Below, in pieces: positions 54,845 to 61,914 of a DNA stretch of 64,000 bases. The notes beneath the pieces were generated by a model. It was not told the DNA's origin, did no database searches, and was given only the letters and a program-made list of their open reading frames with translations. The first letter of the stretch is position 1, and each line of letters starts with the position of its first letter. The DNA comes from Allorhodopirellula solitaria (GTDB lineage Bacteria > Planctomycetota > Planctomycetia > Pirellulales > Pirellulaceae): the NCBI RefSeq assembly GCF_007859855.1, contig NZ_SJPK01000006.1, forward strand, positions 215,963 through 279,962, read 5' to 3'. A program made the translations under genes and the position numbers.

Positions 54845-54972
54845 ACCGCCCGGTGACGTTCCGGGCGGTCGATTGGGTCGATGTTGGTGCCGTGATAGTG
54901 AGCCGAGTGCCGTGAGGCCCCGGGGGTCGCCGCCCACCGGGCCGCTTGCGCGTCCCGGCTCACGTCATCGAC
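54845..54972 (+). repeat. Palindromic intergenic repeat, copy C
   Basis: It starts with a perfect 9-bp stem ACCGCCCGG (54845-54853) and CCGGGCGGT (54861-54869), then GGTCGATTGGGTCGATG, core GTGAGCCGAGTGCCGTGAGG and closing CGTCCCGGCTCAC. It corresponds to copy A position by position but with a different stem sequence. It fills the space between the folK start and the clpX stop, so it might end transcription of clpX, whose stop is at 54980. Confidence 0.7.
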
Positions 54973-54979
54973 TTCTCGC

Positions 54980-56260
54980 TCAGGCGCTCTTCGTCGCCGG
55001 CATGGTGAAGAGCTTCCGCGAGCCCATGATCACGGTCTCGTCGATCGTGTAGACGTGCCCATCCTCTTGGTCGGGTAGGTCATACATGATATCGAGCATC
55101 ACGTCTTCGGTGATCCCGCGGAGGCCGCGGGCGCCCACGCCTTTCTCGATCGCCTTCTCGGCGATCGCTCGCAGGGCACCGTCGGTGAAGTTCAGCTCGC
55201 AGTTCTCCATCGCGAACAACGCTTGGTACTGCTTGACGAGCGAGTTCTTCGGCTCGGTCATGACCTGGATCAGACCATCGACATCGAGTGGCTGCAGGTA
55301 GGAGACGACGGGCATCCGACCGACCAGCTCGGGGATCAAGCCGAACTTCAGGATGTCTTCGGTTTGGACCTGGGCCAGCAACTCCGAAACGCTCTGTTCG
55401 TTGCGGAGTGAGCCAGCATCACCGAACCCGAGGGTGCGATGGCCGAGACGTCGACGGATGATGTCCTCGATCCCGACAAAGGTACCACCACAGATGAACA
55501 GGATGTTGCTGGTGTCCATCTGGATGTACTGCTGCTCGGGATGCTTGCGGCCGCCTTGCGGAGGCACGTTAGCAACGGTGCCCTCGAGCATCTTCAACAG
55601 GCTTTGCTGGACCCCTTCACCGGACACATCGCGGGTGATCGAGACGTTCCCGTTGGTGCGTCCAATCTTGTCGACCTCATCAATGTAGAGGATCCCACGC
55701 TGAGCGGCTTCGACGTCGAAGTCGGCTGCGTGCAAGAGCTTGAGAAGCAGGTTCTCGACGTCTTCACCGACATAACCGGCTTCGGTCAAGGTCGTCGCAT
55801 CGCCGATGGCGAAGGGGACGTTGAGCATGCGGGCGAGCGAACGGGCGAGCAATGTCTTGCCGCTACCGGTGGGCCCAGCGAGCAAAATATTGCTCTTCTC
55901 GATTTCGACATCCCCGTCACCTTCCCAGCCACTGCTGAGTCGTTTGTAGTGATTGTGGACAGCTACAGCGAGCACCCGTTTGGCGGCTGTTTGTCCGATC
56001 ACGTAGTTGTCGAGGTGATCGACGATCGAGCGGGGGGCGGGGATCTCACCGAACAGTGATTTCGATGGGCCACGCCGACGTTGTTCTTGATCAAGAATGG
56101 ACTGGCAGAGGTCGATGCACTCGGCACAGATATAGACGTCCCCCGGCCCTTCGACGAGGGGTCCGACATCACGGTAACTCTTGCGACAGAAACTGCAAAA
56201 CGCATTCTTCTTCGTCGACGCGCTACTGCGGCGTGAGTTCGAAGATTCCTTGGTGGGCAT
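54980..56260 (-). CDS. clpX: ATP-dependent Clp protease ATP-binding subunit ClpX
   Basis: A 426-residue AAA+ unfoldase from ATG 56260, with AAGGAGTCG eleven bases before the start, a good ribosome site. The N-terminal zinc domain has [12 protein letters not shown] and [10 protein letters not shown]. Walker A is [17 protein letters not shown], Walker [12 protein letters not shown]. The pore region, the Arg finger segment and [19 protein letters not shown] near the end are typical. It delivers substrates to ClpP; no clpP gene is adjacent. An extended Lys/Ser leader precedes the zinc domain. Confidence 0.96.
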   Translation of the reverse strand: MPTKESSNSRRSSASTKKNAFCSFCRKSYRDVGPLVEGPGDVYICAECIDLCQSILDQEQRRRGPSKSLFGEIPAPRSIVDHLDNYVIGQTAAKRVLAVAVHNHYKRLSSGWEGDGDVEIEKSNILLAGPTGSGKTLLARSLARMLNVPFAIGDATTLTEAGYVGEDVENLLLKLLHAADFDVEAAQRGILYIDEVDKIGRTNGNVSITRDVSGEGVQQSLLKMLEGTVANVPPQGGRKHPEQQYIQMDTSNILFICGGTFVGIEDIIRRRLGHRTLGFGDAGSLRNEQSVSELLAQVQTEDILKFGLIPELVGRMPVVSYLQPLDVDGLIQVMTEPKNSLVKQYQALFAMENCELNFTDGALRAIAEKAIEKGVGARGLRGITEDVMLDIMYDLPDQEDGHVYTIDETVIMGSRKLFTMPATKSA

Positions 56261-56338
56261 ACACGACTCCTTACTAATTGAAGCCCCGTCGCAAGATTTC
56301 AGACGGTTGGCAGGCAACGACTCTCATGAACATGGACG

Positions 56339-56365
56339 CGTTTTCGGATGGGAGATCCGAAAACG
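56339..56365 (-). promoter_or_regulatory. Perfect 11-bp hairpin upstream of clpX
   Basis: CGTTTTCGGAT, a 5-base loop GGGAG, and ATCCGAAAACG form a perfect palindrome about 80 bases before the clpX start. It could be an operator for a dimeric repressor or a leader hairpin. The surrounding 56261-56774 region (514 bp) has no gene that I can support. Confidence 0.4.
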
Positions 56366-56774
56366 TGACTGGGTTCGCGTTGGCCTACGGTTCGTCTGAA
56401 TGCTCGCAATGAGAACTCGACACATCGAATGGTTCAAGCCACGACTCGAATGCTTCTCAGGCGTGCTGCGGTCACTTCGGCCGTCTATTGAGGACGGCCA
56501 TCGCGACTGCAGTTTGCTTGAAGGAACATCCGTGTCCTCAAAGCTCGAGCGATTCGTGGTTTTGGTAATAGTGATTGGTGTCAGTGACTGGTATGCCCGA
56601 CTCAAGCTACTGCGAGATCTGCGTTCACTTGCGTCAACGCCGAGCAGGCTTGCATCTTGAGTCAATTATTGGGAGGGCGAACCACTGACTGGATTGGGTA
56701 TCGGCGGGTCGCTCGCAGGCGAGGACACCGTCTCGCTCGGCCACCGGTCCCCGTTGAAGTTGGCTGGCTCGATT

Positions 56775-57074
56775 CTACCCTTCCAAAGATTCGGAAGGTG
56801 GATCGGGCGAGCGGACTGGTTGGGACGGGACAGAGTTCGACGGCGCCGCTTGAGAGCGGGCCGATGATTGTATATTTCGGAATTCTGCTTCGCTGATGTC
56901 ACCTTTGCGAAGCATTTCTTCCAGGTTTACGAGCCCTTCCTGGGGTGTCGGACGGTCCTGGGTGGTGTAGTCGCGCAATCTTCCCAGCAACCAAACCGCG
57001 CCAATAATCACGACTAGCAAGACCGTCATAGCAAGACCAGCCTGCATGGCCGGTGCTGCGAAAATATTTGTCAT
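56775..57074 (-). CDS. Small membrane protein with SHOCT-like C-terminus
   Basis: A 99-residue protein from ATG 57074; the frame extends upstream but the extra residues are not protein-like. One membrane helix is AGLAMTVLLVVIIGAVWLLG (about 12-31). The segment EEMLRKGDISEAEFRNIQ matches the SHOCT pattern of a short Gly-Asp-Ile-containing helix pair. The Pro/Ser-rich tail is disordered. The function is unknown; SHOCT domains often accompany membrane or phage-related proteins. It is divergent from the MFS gene; the 57075-57477 gap shows no other feature. Confidence 0.6.
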   Translation of the reverse strand: MTNIFAAPAMQAGLAMTVLLVVIIGAVWLLGRLRDYTTQDRPTPQEGLVNLEEMLRKGDISEAEFRNIQSSARSQAAPSNSVPSQPVRSPDPPSESLEG

Positions 57075-57477
57075 AACCCTAGCTGTGATTGGGCACCGAT
57101 GGGTGCGTGGTGTTTGCGAAACTCCGTTGGACGTGAACCGACCGCAAGCGGATCCGTCACCGGTCGGTCGACCGGCAACCCATTCGCCGCTGTCCCCCCT
57201 CGGGGAGACAGTTCTCCCTTCGTGGGAGACACTTCCATGATAGGCGTGTCCGCCCTGACCGGTCCACTCATTTTTACCCGCGAAAGCACGACTTTCCAGT
57301 TTCACGGGCGTTTCTCACGCCGGAAGTCCCGCTTTCTTGGCCGCGGAACACGAAATTTCCGCTCGCCGCGCGGCATCGGCCTGTGCTAAGGCACTATTCT
57401 AAATGCCTCTTTCAAAAAGCGGGCTGGCCCTCTCCGACACGCCCTCATCCACCGCTACCCTGCTCTCGAATTGCACC

Positions 57478-59025
57478 ATGTCCCAACCTGACGCCAATCC
57501 TTCAGACACGCCCGTCGAGATGGGGACCGATGGTAATCCCCGGCCGGCACCCTCAGCCGGTAAAATCAACCGCCTCTCTCATCCCGCCTTCATCGGGTTT
57601 TTGGCGACGCAGTTCTTCGGCGCCTTCAATGACAATTTGTTCAAACAGCTGGTGCTGCTCCTGGCGATTCCCACGGCGGTCGTCGCCGGGGCTTCGGAAG
57701 CCGGTTTGCTCGATTCGGCGGCCGATTCGGCCGTTGTCGAAAACGCTGCCGGGGATCGGGCCGCTGCTGGGGGTGTCGCCACAGACGCGCCCCAGGGCGG
57801 TGGCTCGGACGTGCAGGGTATCGCCACCATCGTCTTCGGTCTCCCCTTTGTGCTCTTCGGCGGCTTGGCAGGCTACCTCGCCGACCGCTTGAGTAAACGC
57901 ACCATCATCGTGTCGAGCAAAGTGGCCGAAATCGCCATCATGGGTTTGGGGGTGGTCGCGTTCCTGGCCACGCCGGTGATCGGATTCACTGGATTGTGGA
58001 TCGTGCTTTTCTTGATGGGACTGCAGAGTACGTTTTTTGGCCCCGGCAAATACGGGATCCTGCCGGAGATGCTGCCGCGTGAACAACTCGGCCGCGCTAA
58101 TGGTTTGGTGTTGATGACGACCTTCATCGCCATCATTATTGGCACCGCGCTCGCCGGGCCGCTGAAGGATTCAATCGTGTCACCGACACTGCCGCCGATG
58201 CAGGGAGCGGCCGGACTGTGGATCGGCTCACTCGTGTGCGTCGGGATCGCGATCATCGGTACGCTCACCAGCCTCACGATCGTTCGCCTGCCCGCTGCGG
58301 ATCCGCAACTCAAGCTCAAAACGGAAAATCTGTGGATCCCTCAAACCATCCGCTCTCTGCTATGGCGCGACAAATCGTTGCTGCTGGCGTTGTTGGCCTC
58401 CTGCGTCTTCTGGCTGATCGCTGGGTTGACGATCCAGTCGGTCAATTCGCTAAGCAAGGTTCAGTTGGGACTGAGCGATACCTGGACCAGCATCCTGGTG
58501 GCGTTGATCAGCGTGGGCATCGCGGTCGGGGGCGTGGTTGCCGGTGCGTTGACCCGCAAGATTTCTGACAACTTCGTCATCCAAATCGGCATGTGGGGCA
58601 CGGTGCTCTTCTGCGCCCTGTTGTCGATCACATTGCCGGGCGATGCTGATCAACCGGGCCAGGGCCACCTGTTGGGATTCGCCGGCTGCATGCCCGTGCT
58701 GATCTTGCTGGGCGCCTCGGCGGCCTTCTTCGCCATTCCCATTCAAGTCTTCTTGCAAGATCGCCCTCCGCAGACGCTCAAGGGACGGATGATTGCCGTG
58801 ATGAATCAAGCCAACTTCTTTGCTATCGTGATGTCGGGTGCCGTTTACATGGTGCTCGATCACTTGATCACCGCCGCCGGTTGGCCGCGCAGCTATCTGT
58901 TCGCGGCAATGGCGATGCTCTTCCTGCCTGTTGCGATTTTCTACAAGTTGGATCCGGCCGAACGCCCGCCGGAGACCGATCCGCTGGAAGTGCCCGAACA
59001 AATGCCTGAGCCCTCGGATGCCTGA
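57478..59025 (+). CDS. LplT-like MFS transporter (lysophospholipid/acyl-carrier type)
   Basis: A 515-residue carrier; ATG 57478 is chosen because it gives a short disordered leader before the first helix (57403 is in frame too). The first helix FIGFLATQFFGAFNDNLFKQL matches the N-terminus of LplT and Aas-associated MFS proteins. A Gly/Ala/Asp-rich loop of about 45 residues (SAADSAVVENAAGDRAAAGG) follows the first helix, longer than usual. Motif-A-like LAGYLADRLSKRTIIV is clear, and about 12 helices follow. It probably flips lysophospholipids for re-acylation. The next gene overlaps its stop. Confidence 0.85.
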   Translation: MSQPDANPSDTPVEMGTDGNPRPAPSAGKINRLSHPAFIGFLATQFFGAFNDNLFKQLVLLLAIPTAVVAGASEAGLLDSAADSAVVENAAGDRAAAGGVATDAPQGGGSDVQGIATIVFGLPFVLFGGLAGYLADRLSKRTIIVSSKVAEIAIMGLGVVAFLATPVIGFTGLWIVLFLMGLQSTFFGPGKYGILPEMLPREQLGRANGLVLMTTFIAIIIGTALAGPLKDSIVSPTLPPMQGAAGLWIGSLVCVGIAIIGTLTSLTIVRLPAADPQLKLKTENLWIPQTIRSLLWRDKSLLLALLASCVFWLIAGLTIQSVNSLSKVQLGLSDTWTSILVALISVGIAVGGVVAGALTRKISDNFVIQIGMWGTVLFCALLSITLPGDADQPGQGHLLGFAGCMPVLILLGASAAFFAIPIQVFLQDRPPQTLKGRMIAVMNQANFFAIVMSGAVYMVLDHLITAAGWPRSYLFAAMAMLFLPVAIFYKLDPAERPPETDPLEVPEQMPEPSDA

Positions 59026-59419
59026 TCCCTCCGATGCATCTGGAATGCTTGAATGCCGATCACGCTGGCAGGCCGCCTCGCTGGTCCTGCTCGCTCTGTG
59101 CTTCGTCGCTGCGGGAATCAACCACTTCCGAGCGCCAGGCCTGTATTTGAAAATCATGCCGGATTACCTGCCGTTTCCAACGGTCCTGGTATTCATCTCA
59201 GGCTTTTTTGAAGTGCTCGGCGGTGTCGGTTTGGCCGTCCCACGTCTCCGCCCGGTCGCTCGCTGGGGGCTGATCGCGTTGTTGATCGCCGTCTTTCCTG
59301 CGAACGTCGAGATGCTGATTCACGCCGATCAGTTCGCCTCGATCCCCTACTGGCTGCTGGTGGTTCGGCTCCCCCTGCAAGGGCTGTTGATCGCCTGGGT
59401 TTGGTGGGCAGGGTCCTAA
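59018..59419 (+). CDS. DoxX-like small membrane protein
   Basis: A 133-residue protein; ATG 59018 overlaps the MFS stop by 8 bp, so it is co-translated. Four helices are visible: AASLVLLALCFVAAGINHF, FPTVLVFISGFFEVLGGVGL, WGLIALLIAVFPANVEMLIH and YWLLVVRLPLQGLLIAWVWW. AGINHF is the conserved DoxX start motif, and PxLRPVARWG a middle motif. DoxX relatives handle quinones or thiosulfate; the role here is unknown. It is last before the hairpin repeats. Confidence 0.8.
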   Translation: MPDPSDASGMLECRSRWQAASLVLLALCFVAAGINHFRAPGLYLKIMPDYLPFPTVLVFISGFFEVLGGVGLAVPRLRPVARWGLIALLIAVFPANVEMLIHADQFASIPYWLLVVRLPLQGLLIAWVWWAGS

Positions 59420-59436
59420 CCTTGTCTTTACCCACT

Positions 59437-59582
59437 TACCCGAGGCTTTTCACCGATGATGATATCAGCCACGAATCTTACGAATTGACACGAATCAAGA
59501 AGTGGATTCTATTCGTGTCGATTCAAGTAATTCGTGGCTAACGGATACTGGAGCACGTAGGGCCGGTTCCCACCGGCCACAC
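59437..59582 (+). repeat. 146-bp double-hairpin direct repeat, copy 1
   Basis: It contains a 73-base hairpin (59467-59539) with arms starting AGCCACGAATCTTACGAATT and ending TAATTCGTGGCT, then a GC-rich hairpin GGCCGGTTCCCACCGGCC. A second copy at 59621-59766 has the same length. It lies between the DoxX gene and the RHS fragment. No gene is in 59420-59804. Confidence 0.88.
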
Positions 59583-59620
59583 CCACCTGGATAAACTGAA
59601 CCCTCCTACGTTCCCGCACC

Positions 59621-59766
59621 TACCCGAGGCCTTTCACCGATGATGATTTCAGCCACGAATCTTACGAATGGACACGAATCAAGAAGTGGATTCTATTCGT
59701 GTCGATTCGAGTAATTCGTGGCTACCTGATACTGCAACACGTAGGGCCGGTTCCCACCGGCCACAC
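59621..59766 (+). repeat. 146-bp double-hairpin direct repeat, copy 2
   Basis: The same structure as 59437-59582, with hairpin 59651-59723 and the GC-rich GGCCGGTTCCCACCGGCC. The few differences lie mostly at stem edges or in the spacer before the second hairpin (CTGATACTGCAACACG). Thirty-eight bases later the RHS reading frame opens, so the repeat may mark the point where the RHS N-terminal part was lost. Confidence 0.88.
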
Positions 59767-59804
59767 GCAACGCCAGCACGTCGGATTTGTAAGTCCACAC
59801 GCGG

Positions 59805-61598
59805 ATGGATTATGACGATGCCGGTCGGCTCAGCAGCCTCACCCATGGAGCGTCGGAAATTTCCTCCGGTGAAAATTGGGACGGCACCTCCACCTTGCCC
59901 GCCTCCCTGGGCAGTTCCGACTTGCTGGCCGCTTACACCTTCGACTACGACGCGGACAATCGCTTGACGCAGTTTTCGACTTATCGTGATGGCACTTCAA
60001 CCGCGTACGGCTATGACCTACGCGATCAGTTGACATCCGCTGCGAGCACTGCGATCAGTGGGTTGTCTCAACCCTTCGGCTTGGCGTCCGCCGAGTCGTA
60101 CGATTTCGATGCCGGAGGCAATCGGAAATCCAGCGGCGGTGCGTCCCAGTCGGCTGCCAACACGCACAACCAGTTGCAGACCGATGGCACGTACAACTAC
60201 ACGTATGACGATGAGGGCAACACGCTCAGCCGGACGGTGATCTCCACCGGTGCGGTGACCCTGTACGAGTGGGACCACCGTAATCGCCTGGAGTCGATCA
60301 CCGAGAAGACCTCGGCGGTCGGTAGCGTGACTCAAAAGATCGAGTACATCTACGATGCGTTGGATCAACGGGTCGGCAAACGCTTGGACAGTGACGGGGA
60401 CGGCGATTTCGATCGCGACGAAGTTTTCCTATGGACGGAAGGTCAAACAGTACTGCGTGCGACCGATTCCGACGGTGAGACGGCAACAGAAACGTTCACG
60501 CTTGCCAGCCGGTACCTGTACGGCGACATGGTCGACCAGTTGCTGGCCGACGAGCAGTACAACGGCGGCACCGGGCCTGACGTTTCCGCGACCACCGCGA
60601 GTGCAACGGCGGGTGATTCTTACTGGGCACTGACCGATCACCTGGGCAGTGTGCGAGACCTGGTCGACAACAGCGGCGTGATTCGCCAGCACGTCGCCTA
60701 CGACAGCTTTGGTAACCGGATCGTCGAGCAAGACTACGACGCGTCAGGAAGTACGATCTCCAGCAGCCACGCCGACGCGATCGACGAGCTATTCGGCTAC
60801 ACCGGCCGCGACTGGGACGCCGATGCGCAATTGCAGAACAACCGCGCCCGCTGGTACGACCCGGCTACAGGCCGTTGGCTGAGCAATGACCCCATCGGAT
60901 TTGCGGCGGGGGATGCGAATCTTTATCGGTACGTGGGCAATCAGACCACGACGTTGACCGATCCGAGTGGGTTGGAACCACCGTCATTAGATGACGCGAC
61001 AATTCCAGAGCGTGGGGTGATCGGAACGATAATTCTTGGTGGAACGCTCGGCTTGGCCGAATCAGGACGCGCGATCAGTTATCCATTGCGTTGGTTTGGC
61101 GTTGACTTTACTGCGCAAGATCTTGCGAGAGAGTCATTGTGGGCGCAGCTGAGAGCACCGGAGGGAACGCAGTTCCAGACGCAATGCTCGGCAAACGTTG
61201 CTGCGTTCGCCGTTCATAGTGTCGTGATAAATGGAGCGACGGTTCGAATATTCAAATATGTACGCGGTGCAACAACAGCGGGAAGCGTCGGCGGTGCTGC
61301 GGGTACCACGGCAGGTGCTTCTGCAACCGAAGGCCGAATCCTAATGCAGAATGGTCAGTCATTGATTGGCTGGGTGAGGAACGGTGAAATCGTTGGTTTG
61401 AGCGCTCCGAATACTTCTCATGCGGCGCTGGGTACGCAACTTGGAGTAGTTTGTGAAGGAGCCGCAGTAAAGGGAGCACAGGCGGTTACTGTGATCAAAG
61501 AGGGTGGAAAGATCACGGTGCTTGGCTCAGCGAACTTTGGTGGAGTTCTCAATGTTTCTGATGAAGCAATCAAAGTTATCACGACCATTATTCATTAG
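59805..61598 (+). CDS. RHS/YD-repeat protein fragment with variable C-terminal tip (putative polymorphic toxin)
   Basis: A 597-residue protein. The frame opens after a TAA just upstream, and residue 1 already lies in YD repeats (MDYDDAGRLSSLTHGA), with no signal peptide or N-terminal RHS cap, so this is a truncated or orphan cassette. YD units include FDYDADNRLTQFSTYRDGTS and WDHRNRLESITEK. The core end is LFGYTGRDWDADAQLQNNRA, RWLSNDPIGFAAGDANLYRY and LTDPSGLEPP near residue 390. After that, about 205 residues of different, less GC-rich composition form the tip (LRWFGVDFTAQDLARESLW, a Gly/Ala/Thr-rich hydrophobic segment GSVGGAAGTTAGASA, then GSANFGGVLNVSDEAIKV). I do not recognise the tip. 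RHS tips are usually toxins; here this is inferred. Confidence 0.75.
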   Translation: MDYDDAGRLSSLTHGASEISSGENWDGTSTLPASLGSSDLLAAYTFDYDADNRLTQFSTYRDGTSTAYGYDLRDQLTSAASTAISGLSQPFGLASAESYDFDAGGNRKSSGGASQSAANTHNQLQTDGTYNYTYDDEGNTLSRTVISTGAVTLYEWDHRNRLESITEKTSAVGSVTQKIEYIYDALDQRVGKRLDSDGDGDFDRDEVFLWTEGQTVLRATDSDGETATETFTLASRYLYGDMVDQLLADEQYNGGTGPDVSATTASATAGDSYWALTDHLGSVRDLVDNSGVIRQHVAYDSFGNRIVEQDYDASGSTISSSHADAIDELFGYTGRDWDADAQLQNNRARWYDPATGRWLSNDPIGFAAGDANLYRYVGNQTTTLTDPSGLEPPSLDDATIPERGVIGTIILGGTLGLAESGRAISYPLRWFGVDFTAQDLARESLWAQLRAPEGTQFQTQCSANVAAFAVHSVVINGATVRIFKYVRGATTAGSVGGAAGTTAGASATEGRILMQNGQSLIGWVRNGEIVGLSAPNTSHAALGTQLGVVCEGAAVKGAQAVTVIKEGGKITVLGSANFGGVLNVSDEAIKVITTIIH

Positions 61599-61614
61599 GT
61601 AAAAGAGTGCCGAT

Positions 61615-61899
61615 ATGAGCCGAACAGTAGAAGCTTGTGCTACTTACGAACTTGAATCGGAGATACTTGAAGCGATTGGACAACCGGATGAGTCTGAGGT
61701 GTTAACAATACCCGTGAAATCTGGTTGGGGATTGCAGGAAGCACTTCGCTACAAAGTGCATCCTGGCGAAAGGGTTCAGCAATGGCTGTATCATGGCACC
61801 GATCAAGATCTCTGCGTTTGGTTTGCTGAGGTTGCAAATACCTGGCGAGTAACACTAGTATTATCGGTGCCCTCGAATGTCGCTCGGAAAATTCATTAA
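61615..61899 (+). CDS. Small protein following the RHS tip (putative immunity protein)
   Basis: A 94-residue protein from ATG 61615, 16 bases after the RHS stop. It is acidic at the N-terminus (ESEILEAIGQPDESEVLTIP) and has GWGLQEALRYKVHPG, then QWLYHGTDQDLCVWFAEV and LVLSVPSNVARKIH. No signal peptide or membrane segment. Base composition is AT-richer than the flanks, as in the RHS tip, suggesting both were acquired together. Position and size fit an immunity protein; I recognise no family, so the role is inference. Confidence 0.6.
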   Translation: MSRTVEACATYELESEILEAIGQPDESEVLTIPVKSGWGLQEALRYKVHPGERVQQWLYHGTDQDLCVWFAEVANTWRVTLVLSVPSNVARKIH

Positions 61900-61914
61900 G
61901 CCGGGTGAGACTAA

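Noticed and set aside
56324-56665. Overlapping frames on both strands upstream of clpX
   Set aside because: No start site, domain or codon pattern supports them; they are random frames in GC-rich DNA.
59434-59770. A CRISPR array in the repeats before the RHS locus
   Set aside because: There are only two 146-bp units, each with internal hairpins, and no short regular repeats with unique spacers.
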